From: Rhynchopus euleeides
Taxonomy: Eukaryota > Euglenozoa > Diplonemea > Diplonemida > Diplonemidae
DNA: 64,000 bases
Assembly (NCBI GenBank): GCA_963210315.1
Contig: OY723268.1
Span: 372,001 to 436,000 of the forward strand
Direction: 5' to 3'
How positions within the stretch are numbered: the first letter of the stretch is position 1; each line of letters opens with the position of its first letter. This document shows, piece after piece, positions 29,029 to 42,000 of the stretch. The notes beneath the pieces are model-generated. The model made no database searches. It was not told the origin of the DNA and saw only the letters and a list, made by a program, of their open reading frames with translations. Position numbers and translations under genes: made by a program.

Positions 29029-29759
29029 GTGTGGATGGGAGGGGGGGGGGGGGCTTTTGCCCAGCAACAGCGGGGGGCGTGCCCTTTGCTTATACACCCC
29101 CACGTCCGGGGGGCGCGCAAAAGGGCGGGGGGCCGTGTTGTCTGGGCTGCGGTGGATGTGGGTTGTGGGTTCTGCGCATTCTGCGCACCCTTCTGTTCTT
29201 ATCAATGCAATAGGCAATAGGCAATGGGCAACAACAAATGGCTGATCTCCGGCAAAGGAGCCAGCATCTCACAATATCAAGCATGCATTCACCAACAAAA
29301 GCACAGCGCCCCCAGGTGCGGCGCTGCCACCCACCGGCTCACTGATGGAGCCGCTATGCGAACAGCTGCGGGCGCACCTGGGCGAGGGGAGGGGGGGTTC
29401 GGGTGAAGAAGTGCAACAGGGCCCACGCACGAATGAGGATTCGCGGTATCAGCGCCCGCCACTGCATCATTAGTTCACCCAGCGCCCAGCACCCAGCGCC
29501 ACCGAAAACATACACAAAACAAGAATAAGCTGGGTTGTGTGCATTGCACACAAGAACCATGAAGCGGGTGGCAGATGGAATGTGGAGTGTGGAAGGGTGG
29601 GATGGGATGGGATGGGGTGGGAGGTGAAACATAGAAGGGGGGGGAGATGGTGCCTGCCACCAGAAATCGCAGGCACACAGCCAGTCAGCATCAGCATCAT
29701 CATCAGCAATGCCAATGTCACAAACAAAACGCAGTAACAAACCGACACGCTTCCTAAAC
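29029..29759. other. 3' flank of the giant gene, proximal part (copy A)
   Basis: No gene is seen. It contains a 13-base G-run at 29041-29053, a (GGGAT)n-like G-rich tract at 29597-29620 and CAT repeats near 29688-29706. It is repeated at about 51541-52272. Confidence 0.6.
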
Positions 29760-29762
29760 AAA

Positions 29763-29947
29763 GCGCCCTATCACTTCACAGCTACAACCGCTCTGATGAA
29801 TTTCCTTTTGTTTGTTGCGTTGACGCTTCTACACACAAAACCCTGAACTGATCACACCCTGAGCCTGATGAAGGGTGGGGTTAGTGTATAGAGCACGTTT
29901 GGTTGCAGCTGTGGTGGGGCGCTTTCCGCTCACACGAGTGTGCTTAA
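29763..29947. mobile_element. 185-bp MITE-like element, copy 2, with empty site in copy B
   Basis: Flanked by AAA on both sides (29760-29762 and 29948-29950). At the matching place in copy B (52272-52275 region) the sequence reads straight through as TAAACAAATCAAAAATCAC, so the insertion is exactly 185 bp plus a 3-bp duplication. It is identical, inverted, to 7623-7807 and has no coding capacity. It sits only about 75 bp downstream of the giant gene's stop codon and may now be part of its 3' untranslated region. Confidence 0.92.
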
Positions 29948-30021
29948 AAATCAAAAATCACAAGCCCGCACTCGAGAGCCACCATGCCCAGTACAGGCCC
30001 GCCTGGCTGCAGTGCTTTTGC

Positions 30022-33000
30022 TCAGATATCGTCGTCGTGCACGGTGCTCTTGGGCGAGCGCTGTGACATCTCCTCGCTGTCGCGCTCGAGCAGCCCCTCG
30101 TGTGCCTCGCTCCCCTTGCTGGGCGAGCGCTCGCCGAGCCCCAGGTTCTGCTCGCTGTCGCCCTCCTCCACCTCCGCCTCGAACTGCTTGTTCCACTTCT
30201 CGTCGTCCGCATCGTTCTGCTGCTGCCTGCGGCGGCACAGCAGGAAGGCGGCGAGGCAGCAGCTGCAGCACAGCAGCAGCAGCAGGGGGAGCAGCCAGCA
30301 CAGCACGCAGTCGTCGTCGCCGTCGCCGCCCGACGCAGCGAGACCCGTCCCGTTCGTCTCGTTTGCCTCCAGCAGCGTCAGAGTCGCCGTGTTCCAGCCG
30401 CCGACGGACACGCACATGTCGCGCCCTGTGTCCCAGTCACACAGCTCCTGCGCCCGGCACGTCGTCTGCTCGAGCCCCTCGCAGCGCGTCGTCACCGTTG
30501 TGCCGACACACGCGCTCTCCCGGTCGTCCCACATGCACGCGGGCAGCTGGTTGCACGCCACCATTTCCGACGTGTCCGCGCACACCACGGCCGAGCACGA
30601 CGCAGGCTGCCCCACCGCAGGCTCGCCCACCTGCACCCCGCGGCACGCGCACTGCCAGTCCCCGTCCTGCTCCACGTTCGGGTCGACGCACTTCTGCCCG
30701 GCCGCCGCACACGTCCCCATCTCGCACCCCTCACACGCCGCCGTGCACTCGTCCGTCCCGCACTTCGCCGGGGCCATCTTCCCGCTCACCCCGCGCTGCG
30801 GGGCGACGCACACGCACTGCCAGTCGCCCTCCGTCCCCACGTCGGGGTCGACGCACGTCTGCCCCGCCGACGTGCACACGGACGACACCGCCTCGTCCTG
30901 GCACTCCCCGACGAACTGGCACGTCGCCGGAGACCCGGTCGCCTCGCCGGTTGCCGGCAGCGGGCACCTGCACTTCCAGTCCCCGAGCGCATCCCCCGTC
31001 GGGTTCGGGTCGTAGCACGCCTGCCCCGCCTTCCGGCACGTGTCCGCGATCGTCCCGTCGAGGCACTCGTCCTTCGTGCACTTTGCCACGCTGATCAGCG
31101 CCGACCCGGTTGCCGGCGCCTCGCACATGCACATCCAGTCGTTCAGCCGGAGGTCGCTCTTGTCCTGGTCGTGGCACACCTGCCCCGCGCGCGTGCACAC
31201 CCCCGCAATCTCCGTGTCGGCACACTCGTCCAGGACACACACCGCGCGTGCCCCGGCGGCAGACCCCAGCGCAGGTGCAATGCACTCGCACCGCCAGTCC
31301 CCGGCGGCCGACACCGACCCATCCACGCAGCGCTGCCCGCGGCACGCGCTCCCCTTCCCGTCCCCGCGGTCCGCGCACGTCGCGCACTTTGCGGAGCACT
31401 CGTCCAGCTCGCACTCTGCCGGTGCCTGCTGCCCCACCTTTGCGGTGACCGACGGCTCCGCACAGCGGCACTCCCAGTCCCCGTCAACCGTCGTGTCCGG
31501 GTCGAAGCAGTACTGCTTGGCGTCCTTGCACGTCGCCTGGTTCTCCTTGCACTCGTCCCCATCCGGGAATTCTGTTATTGGTGTTGGTGGGTGGGGTAAG
31601 TGCGGGTGGGGGGTGGAGATGTGCCGACGGTACAGACCAACCCAACAACACAGCAGAGCACAACACAACACAACACAACACAACACAATCGCCATCACAG
31701 AGACTCATGTATACCACCACCCCCACAACCCCACAACCCCACACATCATCTGGCATACCACATGTGGCGAGCGCCCCTGTCGCCTCACCGCTCCCAGTCA
31801 CACACTCGCACACCCAGTCACCCACCGAGTCCTGTGCGGTGTTAGGGTCCCGGCAACGCTGCCCGCCCTCGTAGCATGTCGTCACGTTGCGGCACTCGTC
31901 GTGCACTGTGGTGGTGTGTTGTATTGCATCGTGTATGTGGTGTATATGGGTCAGAACAACGGCAACAGAAAAGCAAAAGCAATCAAGAGATCACCACCAC
32001 ACACTTGCTTCACATCCCCACCCCCCCACACTGCAGAGGCACATACCACACTTCCCCTCCTGCATCTCTGTCCCGTCCGCACAGCGGCACTCCCAGTTCC
32101 CTGTCACAGACGGCGAGTGGTCCGGGTCGACGCACACCTGCCCCTTCTCCATGCACACGTCCGTCACCGCAGGCTGGCTCGCACCGGCAGGCGCCGGCGC
32201 CCCGGGCTCCGCACACGTCTGCCGCTTGCTCGCCCCCAGCAGCGCCGCACACTTCGGGTTCGCACGGTTGAACTCGTTGCTCTCCAGGATGCACCAGTCA
32301 CCCAGCCCCGACCGCGTCGGATTGCAGCACCCCGAGTTGCACGGCTCCGCGAACCCAGCCCCGATGCCCGGGCCCTCCGCTTCCGGCAGCTGCCACCCGC
32401 ACGCGCACTCGCACCCGTCGGTGGTGAAGCGCCGGAAGTGCTCGCACTGGCGCGCCCCCTTCTGCGTCACCGCCACACACTCGTCCACCAGGCACTTGTC
32501 GACAGGGCGCCCAACAGCCGTCGCCGTCGCCGGCGGCGCGCACCGGCACACCCAGTCCCCGAGGCTCTCCATCCCCATGTTCGGGTCGACGCACCCCTGC
32601 CCCGACGCCGTGCACACGTTGATCGACTCCACGCTCGTGCGCGCGCACGTCGGGCAGATGTCGTCGCATTCGTTCACGATGCACACCGCCGGCTTCCGCA
32701 CACCGACCTCCAGCCCGTGGAACGGCGGGAGGCACGCGCAACGCCAGTCGTCCGTGTTCGTCGTGTTTGCCCCGGGCACACACTTCTGCTCCGCAGCGGC
32801 GCACACCTTGGCGTTCGCCTCCACCGCGCACCCGCCCACGTACGTGCACGCCGCAGCCCCTGCCACCATCGACCCCTGCGCCGGCTCCGGGCAGTTGCAC
32901 GTCCAGTCCCCCAGGCTCTGCGCCCCCTTGTTCTGGTCCACGCACATCTGCCCCGCGTCGAGGCACACCGTCCCGTGCTGCGAGCACTCGTCCACCAGGC

Positions 33001-36000
33001 ACGACGCCGGGCCCCCCACCGCCGACCCGCTCGCAGGCGCCTGGCACAGGCAGAGCCAGTCCCCGGTCGATCCCGCCGACATGTCCGGGTCGCGGCACAC
33101 CTGCCCCTTCCCGGTGCAGATCACCCCATTCAGCCCGCACTCGTCGACCATGCACTCCGCAGCGGCTGCCGCCGCGCTCCCCTTCCCGTTCTTGCACACG
33201 CACCGCCAGTCCGACAGGCTCGACGCCGACGTGTCCGCGTCCACGCAGCTCTGGTCCGCAGCCCCGCACACATGCGTCAGCCCCTGCTGCGCGCACGTCT
33301 CGCACCGCGACCGGCACTCGTCGAGCACACACACCGCCGCCGCCTCGCGCGCCTCCCCGGCGAGCGGCGCGATGCACTGGCACCACCACGCCCCGTTCCG
33401 CTCAGCGCACATCTGCCCCGCCCCGCACGTGCTCCCGTGCTCCGCGCACAGCGTCTCCGTCTTGCACTGCGCCACGGGGGCCCCGACCTGCACCCCGTCG
33501 TTCGCGTCCGGGCACGTGCACATCCAGTTCCCCACCGCGTCCACGTCCTGCTGCGGGTCGACGCACAGCTGCCCCTTCTGCGAGCACACCTCGTTCCCGT
33601 TCGCCTTCCCGCCCAGCCACTTCGACGCCACGGAGCACTCGTCCAGCCGGCACATGGCGACCTCGCGCGCCGCGGGCGCCCCGACGTACGGCCACGTGCA
33701 CATGCACACCCAGTCCCCGCTCTTCTGCGTGTCCGGGTCGTGGCACAGCTGCATCGGCTTCCCCTTCGCGTCCACCGCCTGCGCGCACGTGTCCCGGTTC
33801 GCCGCCACCGCGCACTCATCCGCCTCGCACACCGCCGCAGCCCCGCGCTGCTCCCCGATCTGCGGCTGCGGGCACTTGCACCGCCAGTCCCCCGTGCTCG
33901 CCGCGTCCGTGTTGGCGTCCACGCACTCCTGCCCCGCCGACAGGCACGCGTGCGTCTGCGACCCCGGCTTCGTGGCGCACGTCCCGCACGTTGCCCGGCA
34001 CTCGTCCAGCACACACTGCGCCGGGGCGTTGCGCACGGCATCGCCCACCCGCGGCGACACGCAGCGGCACTCCCAGTCCCCCACAGACGCCTCGTCCGGG
34101 TCGTAGCACGACTGCCCCGCGTCCGTGCACACCGCCGCAATCGCCGGGGTGTGGCACTCACCCACGTACTCGCACACCGCGGGCTTCCCGACGGCGCTCC
34201 CCTTCGCAGGCGACACGCACCGGCACTCCCAGTCCCCGCGCGACCCCGCCTCGATCTTCGGGTCGTGGCACGTCTGCCCCTTCGCGGTGCACTCCTTCTC
34301 GTGGATCAGGCACTCGTCGTACGTGCACACCGCCACCCCGCCGACCTTCTTCCCCACCGACGGCGCGGCGCACGCGCAGTACCAGTCGCCCGTCACCATC
34401 TCCGACGCATCCGGGTCCACGCACGTCTGCTCCTCCTTCACGCACACCTTCCCGGGCCCGTCGCACTCGTTGTACGAGCACTGCGCCACCGCCGCCACCG
34501 CCGACGCCTTCGACATCGTGCACAGGTACTCGTGCGCGCAGCACGCGCACCGCCAGTCCGACACCGCCAGCAGGCTGGTGCTCCCCTCAATGCACGTCTG
34601 CCCGTTCAGCATGCACAGGTTCCCCTTCCCGTCCTGGTCCGCGCACGTGTCGCACACCGCGCTGCACTCGTCCAGCACGCACGTGGCCGGGCCCCCCGCC
34701 TGCCGCTCCCCGGTCTGCGGCGCCACGCACGCGCAGAACCCGGGTGCCCCCGCGTCGGGGCTGGACACGCACACCTGCCCCTGCGACGTGCACTTCTCCC
34801 CGTGCACCGTACACCACGACGTCTCCGGCACCGTGCACGGCGCAGGCGCCCCCACCGCCGTCTTGTTCACGTCCTCCGACTGCGCGTCGATGCAGCGGCA
34901 CACCCAGTCCCCTGTCACAAGCGCGTCCGGGTTCGGGTCCTCGCACGTCTGCCCCGCGGCGCTGCACACCTGCATGTTCTTTGCCTCCGCGCACTCGTCT
35001 GTCTTGCACGACGCAACCTTCGCCGTCGCCTCCCCGACGTACGGGGCCGCGCACACGCACTTCCAGTCGCCCGTCCCGTCCGACGCGTGCGTGTTCGGGT
35101 CCACGCACGTCTGCCCCGCCGCCGCGCACAGCGCCGCAAGGCGCCCGTTGTTCAGCAGGCACTCGTCCACCAGGCACTGCGCCGGCGCCGCCGCGCTCGA
35201 CCCCGCCTGCCCCGGCGGGCACACGCACCGCCAGTCCCCCAGGTCTGCCGGCGACGCAGACGTCTCCTCACACGTCTGCCCCACCGCCTCGCACACGCTC
35301 CCGGCCCCCTTGTCCGCGCACGTGGGGCACTCCGCCACGCACTCGTCCAGCTTGCACACCGCAGGGCTGCCGCGGCTGCTCACCCCGATCGCCGGGGCCG
35401 CACACTGGCACACCCAGTCCCCGTCCGTCTTCACGTCCGGGTCGAAGCACGCCTGCCCCACCTGCGTGCACACGTGCGCGTTCGCCACGCACTCCCCGGT
35501 GAAGGTGCACGTCGCCGCCTTCTGCGCCCCGTCCGCCCCCGTCGACCCCTTCGGGCACACGCACACCCAGTCGTCCACCTCCTGCGTCGGGTCCTTGCAC
35601 ACCTGCCCGTGCGCCGCGCACACCCGCGCCGCATCCGACGCACACTCGTCCCTCATGCACACGGCCGCCGCGCGTGTCACGGGCTCCCCAAACATCGGCG
35701 GCAGGCACTCGCACCGCCAGTCACCCACGCTCTGCGGGGACCGGTTCGGGTCCACGCACATCTGCTCCTGCTTCTCGCACACGTTCTGCACCTGCCACGC
35801 CGCCACCTGCGGGTCGCACGTCCCGACCTGCCCCGCCACAGGGCCCTCCAGCAGCTCCGCGCACTTCGGGTTCGCGATGTTGTCCGGGTGGTCCGCGTCG
35901 ATCAGGCACCACGGCCCGCCCGCACGCCCCGTCGGGTTGCAGCACCCCGCGTTGCACGGGCTGTCGATCCCAGGGCCCACGCCCTGCGACCCCAGCTGCT

Positions 36001-39000
36001 CCTGCATCTCCCACCCGCACTTGCACAGGCACCCGTCCAGCGTCTTCCGCGGCACCTCCTTGCACGTCAGCGCCCCGAAGTTCGTCACGTCCATGCACTC
36101 GTCCACCTGGCATGTCGCCACGTTCGCCGTCGCCGACGGGAACCCGGTGGGGCACGTGCACATCCAGTCGTTCGTCGACGTCGGCGACGGGTTCGCGTCG
36201 AAGCACGTCTGCCCGGCCAGCTCGCACACGTTCCCGCCCCCCTTGTTCGCACACGTGTCGCACACCGCCGCGCACTCGTCGAGCTTGCACTCCGCAGGGG
36301 CCATCACGGCAAACACCCCGCCCTTTGCGCAGTGGCACTCCCAGTCGTCGCGCGCCGCCGGCGTCGGCTTCGGGTCGATGCACACCTGCCCCTGCTCCTC
36401 GCACTTGTGGAAGTTGGCCGCGAGGTTGCACTCGTTCAGGATGCACCGCGCCGCCCGCCCCACCCCGACCCCGGTCATCCCCTCCGGGCACCGGCACTCG
36501 AAGTCCCCGCGCGACCCGGCGTCCGTGTCCGGGTCCACGCACACCTGCCCCTCCGAGGGCGTGCACACCATCTGGTTCTCAGGCAGCTTGCACTCGTCCA
36601 CGGCGCACACGGGGATCGCGAGCGTCTTCCGCCCCGTCGCTGGCGGCGGGCACACGCACATCCAGTCGCTCGTCGACCGCGCGTCCATGTTCGGGTCCTC
36701 GCACAGCAGCCCGACGCGCCCGCACGTGTTCCCCTCCCCGTGGTCCGCGCACGACGGGCACACCTCCGCGCACTCGTCCAGCGAGCAGGTGGCTGCCCGC
36801 CCCACGGCCGCCCCGCTCTGCTTGCCCTGCTTGTCGTCCGACGGGCACATGCACATCCAGTCCGCGAGCGAGTTCCCCCCCGTGTTCGGGTCCCGGCACG
36901 TCTGCCCCACCGCCGAGCACGTCTTCCCCGCGCACGTGGTGCACGTATTCGTGCACTCGTCCAGCTCGCACGTCGCCGGGCCGCCCACCGTGTTCGCCCC
37001 CTGTGCGGGCGGCAGGCACTCGCACATCCAGTCACCCGACACCGACACGTCCGGGTCGACACACGCCTGCCCGTGCGACGTGCACGTATCCCGCACAGCC
37101 TCGATCTGGCACTCGCTCTCCGGCGGCGTGCACTCCGCCGCCCCCATCAGCGCCTTCCCGCCCTGCACCCCCGGCAGCTCCGGGCAGTGGCACTCCCACG
37201 TCCCCTCCGCAACCGGGTCCGTGTCCACGCACTGCTGCCCGAACGCGTGGCACGCCTGCTCCTGCTGCATGCACTCGTCCGTCGCGCACGTCGCGAGCGC
37301 CATCACCGCAAACCCGACGGACGGCGGCACGCACCGGCACTCCCACGTGTCCACCTTGTGCCAGTCCGGGTCGATGCACAGCTGCCCGGCGCACGTCGCC
37401 GCGTTCTCCGGCCTGGCACACTCGTCCTCCTCGCACACAGCCACGTTCGCCACAGCCGAGAAATTCGACCCCGCGCAGCGGCACAGCCAGTCCCCGAGCG
37501 CGTCCGGCGCTGTGTCCGGGTCCTCGCACGTCTGCCCCGCAGCCTCGCACACGTTCGGCTCCCCCGACACGGGCACCGCCGTCGTGTTCCCGGGCGCCTC
37601 GCACTCGTCGACGGAGCACTCCGCCACACCCCCGCTCTTCTGCTTCTTCTGCTGCGGGGGCGGGCACACGCAGTACCAGAACCCCTCGATCGACGGCTCC
37701 GTGTCGATGCACGTCTGCCCCGCCGCCCGGCACACGCTCCCGTGCACCTTGCACTCGTCGACCGTGCACACCGCCGCCTTTGCCACGGCGCTCCCCGTCC
37801 ACGGCGCCACGCACTGGCACAGCCAGTCCCCGCGCGCGTCCGCCGCCGTGTCCGGGTCGTAGCACGTCTGCCCCTTCGTGGCGCACACGCCCGCCCCCTC
37901 CAGCGTGCACTCGTCAACGACACACGCCGCCACGGACGCCGTCGACTGCCCCTGCAGCGGCGCCCGGCACTCGCACCGCCAGTCCCCGGTCACCGTGTTG
38001 GACGGGTCCTCGCAGTCCTGGTTCACCGTCGTGCACGTCGACCCGTGCACCTCGCACTCGTTGACGACGCACACGGCCGCCGCCGTCCGCTTCGAACCGC
38101 TCGCAGGTGCGATGCACCGGCACTCCCACGTGTTCAGCCCCTTCACCGGGTCCGTGTTCTCGTCTACACACGCCTGCCCCGCATCCGTGCACGTCGACCC
38201 GGCGCACGTCGGGCACCGCGACACGCACTCATCCAGCTTGCACACCGTCGGGCCCATCAGCCCGGGCACCCCGGTGGCGGGCGGCACGCAGCGGCACCGC
38301 CAGTCCCCCTTCTTCGCCACGTCCGGGTCGTCGCACACCTGCCCCGCCGTCGTGCACACGTCGCTGACCGTCGGGTCCTCGCACTCCCCGACCAGCACGC
38401 ACTCCGTAGGCTTCAGCACCGCCTTCGCCCCCGTCGAGGGCGCCACGCAGTGGCACTCCCAGTCCTTCAGGCTGTCCACGTGCTTGTTCGGGTCCACGCA
38501 CATCTGCCCGCGCTCGCTGCACACGTGCCCGTGCTTCTTGCACTCGTCCACAAGGCACTCCGCAGGCCCCTTGACGGAGGCCCCCACGGCCGGCGGCGGG
38601 CAGTGGCACTCCCAGTCCCCGAGGCTGTTGCCCGCCGTGTTCGGGTCGATGCAGTTCTGCTTCGACGCGAGGCACACGTGCGCCGCCCGCTCGCACTCGT
38701 CCACCGGGCACTGCGCCGCAGCCGCCACCGCGCTCATCGTCGACGGCGGCGGGCACTTGCACACCCAGTCGTTCAGGCTCCGGAACGACGGGTTCGGGTC
38801 CGTGCACGTCTGCCCCACCTGCGAGCACGTCGTCTTTGCGCACGTGGCGCACTGCCCCACGCACTCGTCCAGCTTGCACTCCGCCGCAACCGCCACCGCG
38901 CTCCCCGTCGACGGCGCACGGCACACGCACTGCCAGTCCCCGCTGCGCGTCTGGTTGGCGTCCACACACCCCTGCGGCGGCTGCGCACCCTCGCACACGT

Positions 39001-42000
39001 ACCGGTTCTCCACGCACTCGTCCACCTCGCACACGGCAGCCCCCAGCTTCCTGCTCGATGCCGACGGCGGCGGGCACACGCACTCCCAGTCGTTCATCGT
39101 CTGCAGGTCCGGGTCCACGCACGTCTGGTTCGCCTGCTTGCACTGGTCCCCGTGGATCAGGCACTCGTCCGTCGTGCACGTCGCCAGCCCCGCCGTCTTC
39201 GTCCCCTGCTGCGGCGGGGGGCACACGCAGTCGAAGTCCCCGAGTGTGTCGAGGTGCGAGTCGTGGCACAGCTGCCCGCCGTCCGCGCACACACTCCCGG
39301 GCACCTTCCCGTCCACCGCGTCCGTGCACTCGTCCAGGCTGCACACAGCCACCCCGTTCGTCGTGAACTTCGCCTGCAGCGGGGGCGGGCAGCGGCACTG
39401 CCAGTCCGCGCCTGCGTACCCCGCCGTGTTCACGTCAATGCACTCCTGCCCGGCATCCTCGCACACGTTCCCGCCCCCCTTGTTTGCGCACGTCTCGCAC
39501 GACGACGCGCACTCGTCCACAATGCACTGCTCCACGGGCCCGCCGACCTTGAACGAGGTTCCGATGGTGCACTTGCAGTACCAGTTCGACAGCACCGTGT
39601 GGTCCGGGTCCACGCACTCCTGCTCCTCCACCACGCACACGTTCCCGCGCCCGTCCTTGTCCGCGCACGTCGGGCACACCGTGGCGCACTCGTTCGTCGT
39701 GCACGTGTCCACCGGCCCGCCCTGCTGCGACCCCGACGCCGGCGGCGGGCAGTGGCACTCCCAGTCGCCCGCCTTCGACGTGTCCGGGTCGACGCAGATC
39801 TGCCCCGCAGCCACGCACGTCGGCCCGTGCACCTTGCACTCGTCGTCCGTGCACGACGACACCGCAGCCACCGTGCGCGAGTCCGTCGACGGCGGGGGGC
39901 ACTTGCACACCCAGTCCTTCAGGTGCTTCGGCGACGTGCTCATGTCCGCACACTCCTGCCCTGCGTCCGAGCACGTCGCCCCCGCGCACGTGTCGCACAT
40001 CTCCACGCACTCGTCCAGCTGGCACACCGCCGCGCCGAGCCCCATCGGGCTCCCCTTCGACGGGGGCACGCACTTGCACATCCAGTCGCCCGTCTTCGTC
40101 TTGTCCGGGTCCTCGCAGTCCTGCCCGTGCAGCTCGCACACGCCCTGCTTGTCCTTCTGGCTCTTCTGGCACGTCGAGCACACCGCCGTGCACTCGTCCA
40201 GCTCGCACGTCGCCGGGCCGTTCTTCTGCGGCGCCCCCTTGTACGGCGGGATGCACGTGCACTCCCAGTCACCCACCACCGCCGCGTCCGGGTCGTTGCA
40301 GTGCTGGTCCGCGTCCGCGCACACCTTCTGGTTCGCCCCCTGGCACTCCGGCGGCGGCAGGCACCTCGCCGGCGTCTGCTGCCCGGGCACACCCGCGTCC
40401 GGCGCCACACACTTGCACAGCCACGTGGCCTTCGTCTTCAGGTCCGGGTCCTCGCACTGCTGCCCCGCGCTCCTGCACACCTCCGCGTGCACCTTGCACT
40501 CGTCCTCCTCGCACTCGGCCGACGCGCCGACGTTCGCCCCCACCGCAGGCGGCACGCACTCGCAGTACCAGTCACCCTTCTTCGTCTCGTCGGGGTCGAT
40601 GCACATCTGCCCGTGCGGGCACACGTCCGTGTGCTGCTCGCACTCGTCCTCCTCGCACAGCGCCACGTTCGTCACCGCAAACGTGTGCGACGGCGGCGGG
40701 CACTTGCACACCCAGTCGTTGCGCGACGACACCGACTTGTCCTTGTCCTCGCACTCCTGCGGTGAAGGCTTCGCAGACGCGCACAGGTTCCCCTTCCCGT
40801 CGTCCTTGTCCGCGCACGTCGCGCACTTCACCACGCACTCGTCCAGCACGCACTGGTCGACCGGCGCGGCCACACGCGACCCGAGGCTCGGCGGCGGGCA
40901 CTTGCACATCCAGTCGCTCAGCGACTTGTCCGAGATGTTCGGGTCCTCGCACACCTGCCCCACAGCGGTGCACACGTCCGTCCCGTTGCCCGTCGCGCAC
41001 GTCGGGCACGTCTCGATGCACTCGTCCAGGTCGCACGCCGCCGGTGCCTTCTGCTGCCGCGACATCTTGCCCCCCGTCACGCACACGCAGAACCAGTCGT
41101 CCAGCGACTTCCCCGACTTGTCGTCGTCGACACACCTCTGGTTCGCCTTCTCGCACGTCGCCGAGTGCTGCGCGCACTCGTCCACCCCACACACCGCGGG
41201 CTTCTGCATCCCCGGCGGGCCCGTCTGCGGCATCACGCACTGGCACTGCCAGTCCCCGTCGACCATCTTGTTCGGGTCCACGCACAGCTGCTCCGCGTCC
41301 GTGCACACGTTGTTCTGCCCCTGCGGCACCCCGGGGATGCCAGGCCGCGCCGGCTTGCCCCCGTCCTGCGGCACCGTCCCCTCCGCCAGGCACGACTGCC
41401 GGATGGCCGACCCGCGCGGCACCGCACACTCCGGCTTGTTCTTGTTGTAGTCCGAGTTGGCCGCGATGTAGCACCAGTCCCCCTCCGCCGCCCCGTTCGG
41501 GTTGCAGCACCCCGTGTTGCACGGCTCCGTCGACCCCGGCCCCGCCGGCATCTTGATCGCGACCCCGTTCATGTCCTTGAACACAGCCGTCCACCCGCAC
41601 GAGCACAGGCACCCCTCCTTCGAGTACCGCGGCAGGTGCTGGCACTGCACCGCCCCCGACAGCTCGTGGCACTCGTCCCGGCCCCCCTCGCACTTGTCCA
41701 CGGGCGCCGCCACCGCGAACTTGCCGCTGCTCTTGCACGTGCACGTCCAGTCGCTCAGGCTGCTTGCCGTCGTCACCGGGTCGTGGCACGTCTGGTCCTT
41801 CAGCACGCACACGTTACCCTTCCCGTCCTTGTCCGCGCACGTCGGGCACTGCGCCGTGCACTCGTCCAGCACGCACATCGTCACCGGGCCCAGCTTCTGC
41901 GTCCCCTTGCTGGGCGGCGGGCACACGCACATCCAGTTGTCCATCGTTGCGGCGTCCGGGTCCTTGCACGTCTGCGCCACGTCCTCGCACTTCTTCCGGT

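Noticed and set aside
29763-29947. tRNA-derived SINE, because GTTAGTGTATAGAGCACG resembles a tRNA D-arm/A box
   Set aside because: No B box at the right distance, no poly(A) or simple-repeat tail, and the element has foldback arms and a 3-bp duplication instead.
31040-40765. A 3,241-codon open frame on the plus strand opposite the giant gene (repeated at 53365-63090), and other long plus-strand frames
   Set aside because: They are antisense shadows. Biased GC-rich codons and the periodic Cys repeats on the minus strand keep the opposite frames open. Their translations are Arg/His/Leu low-complexity, with no signal peptide or domain.
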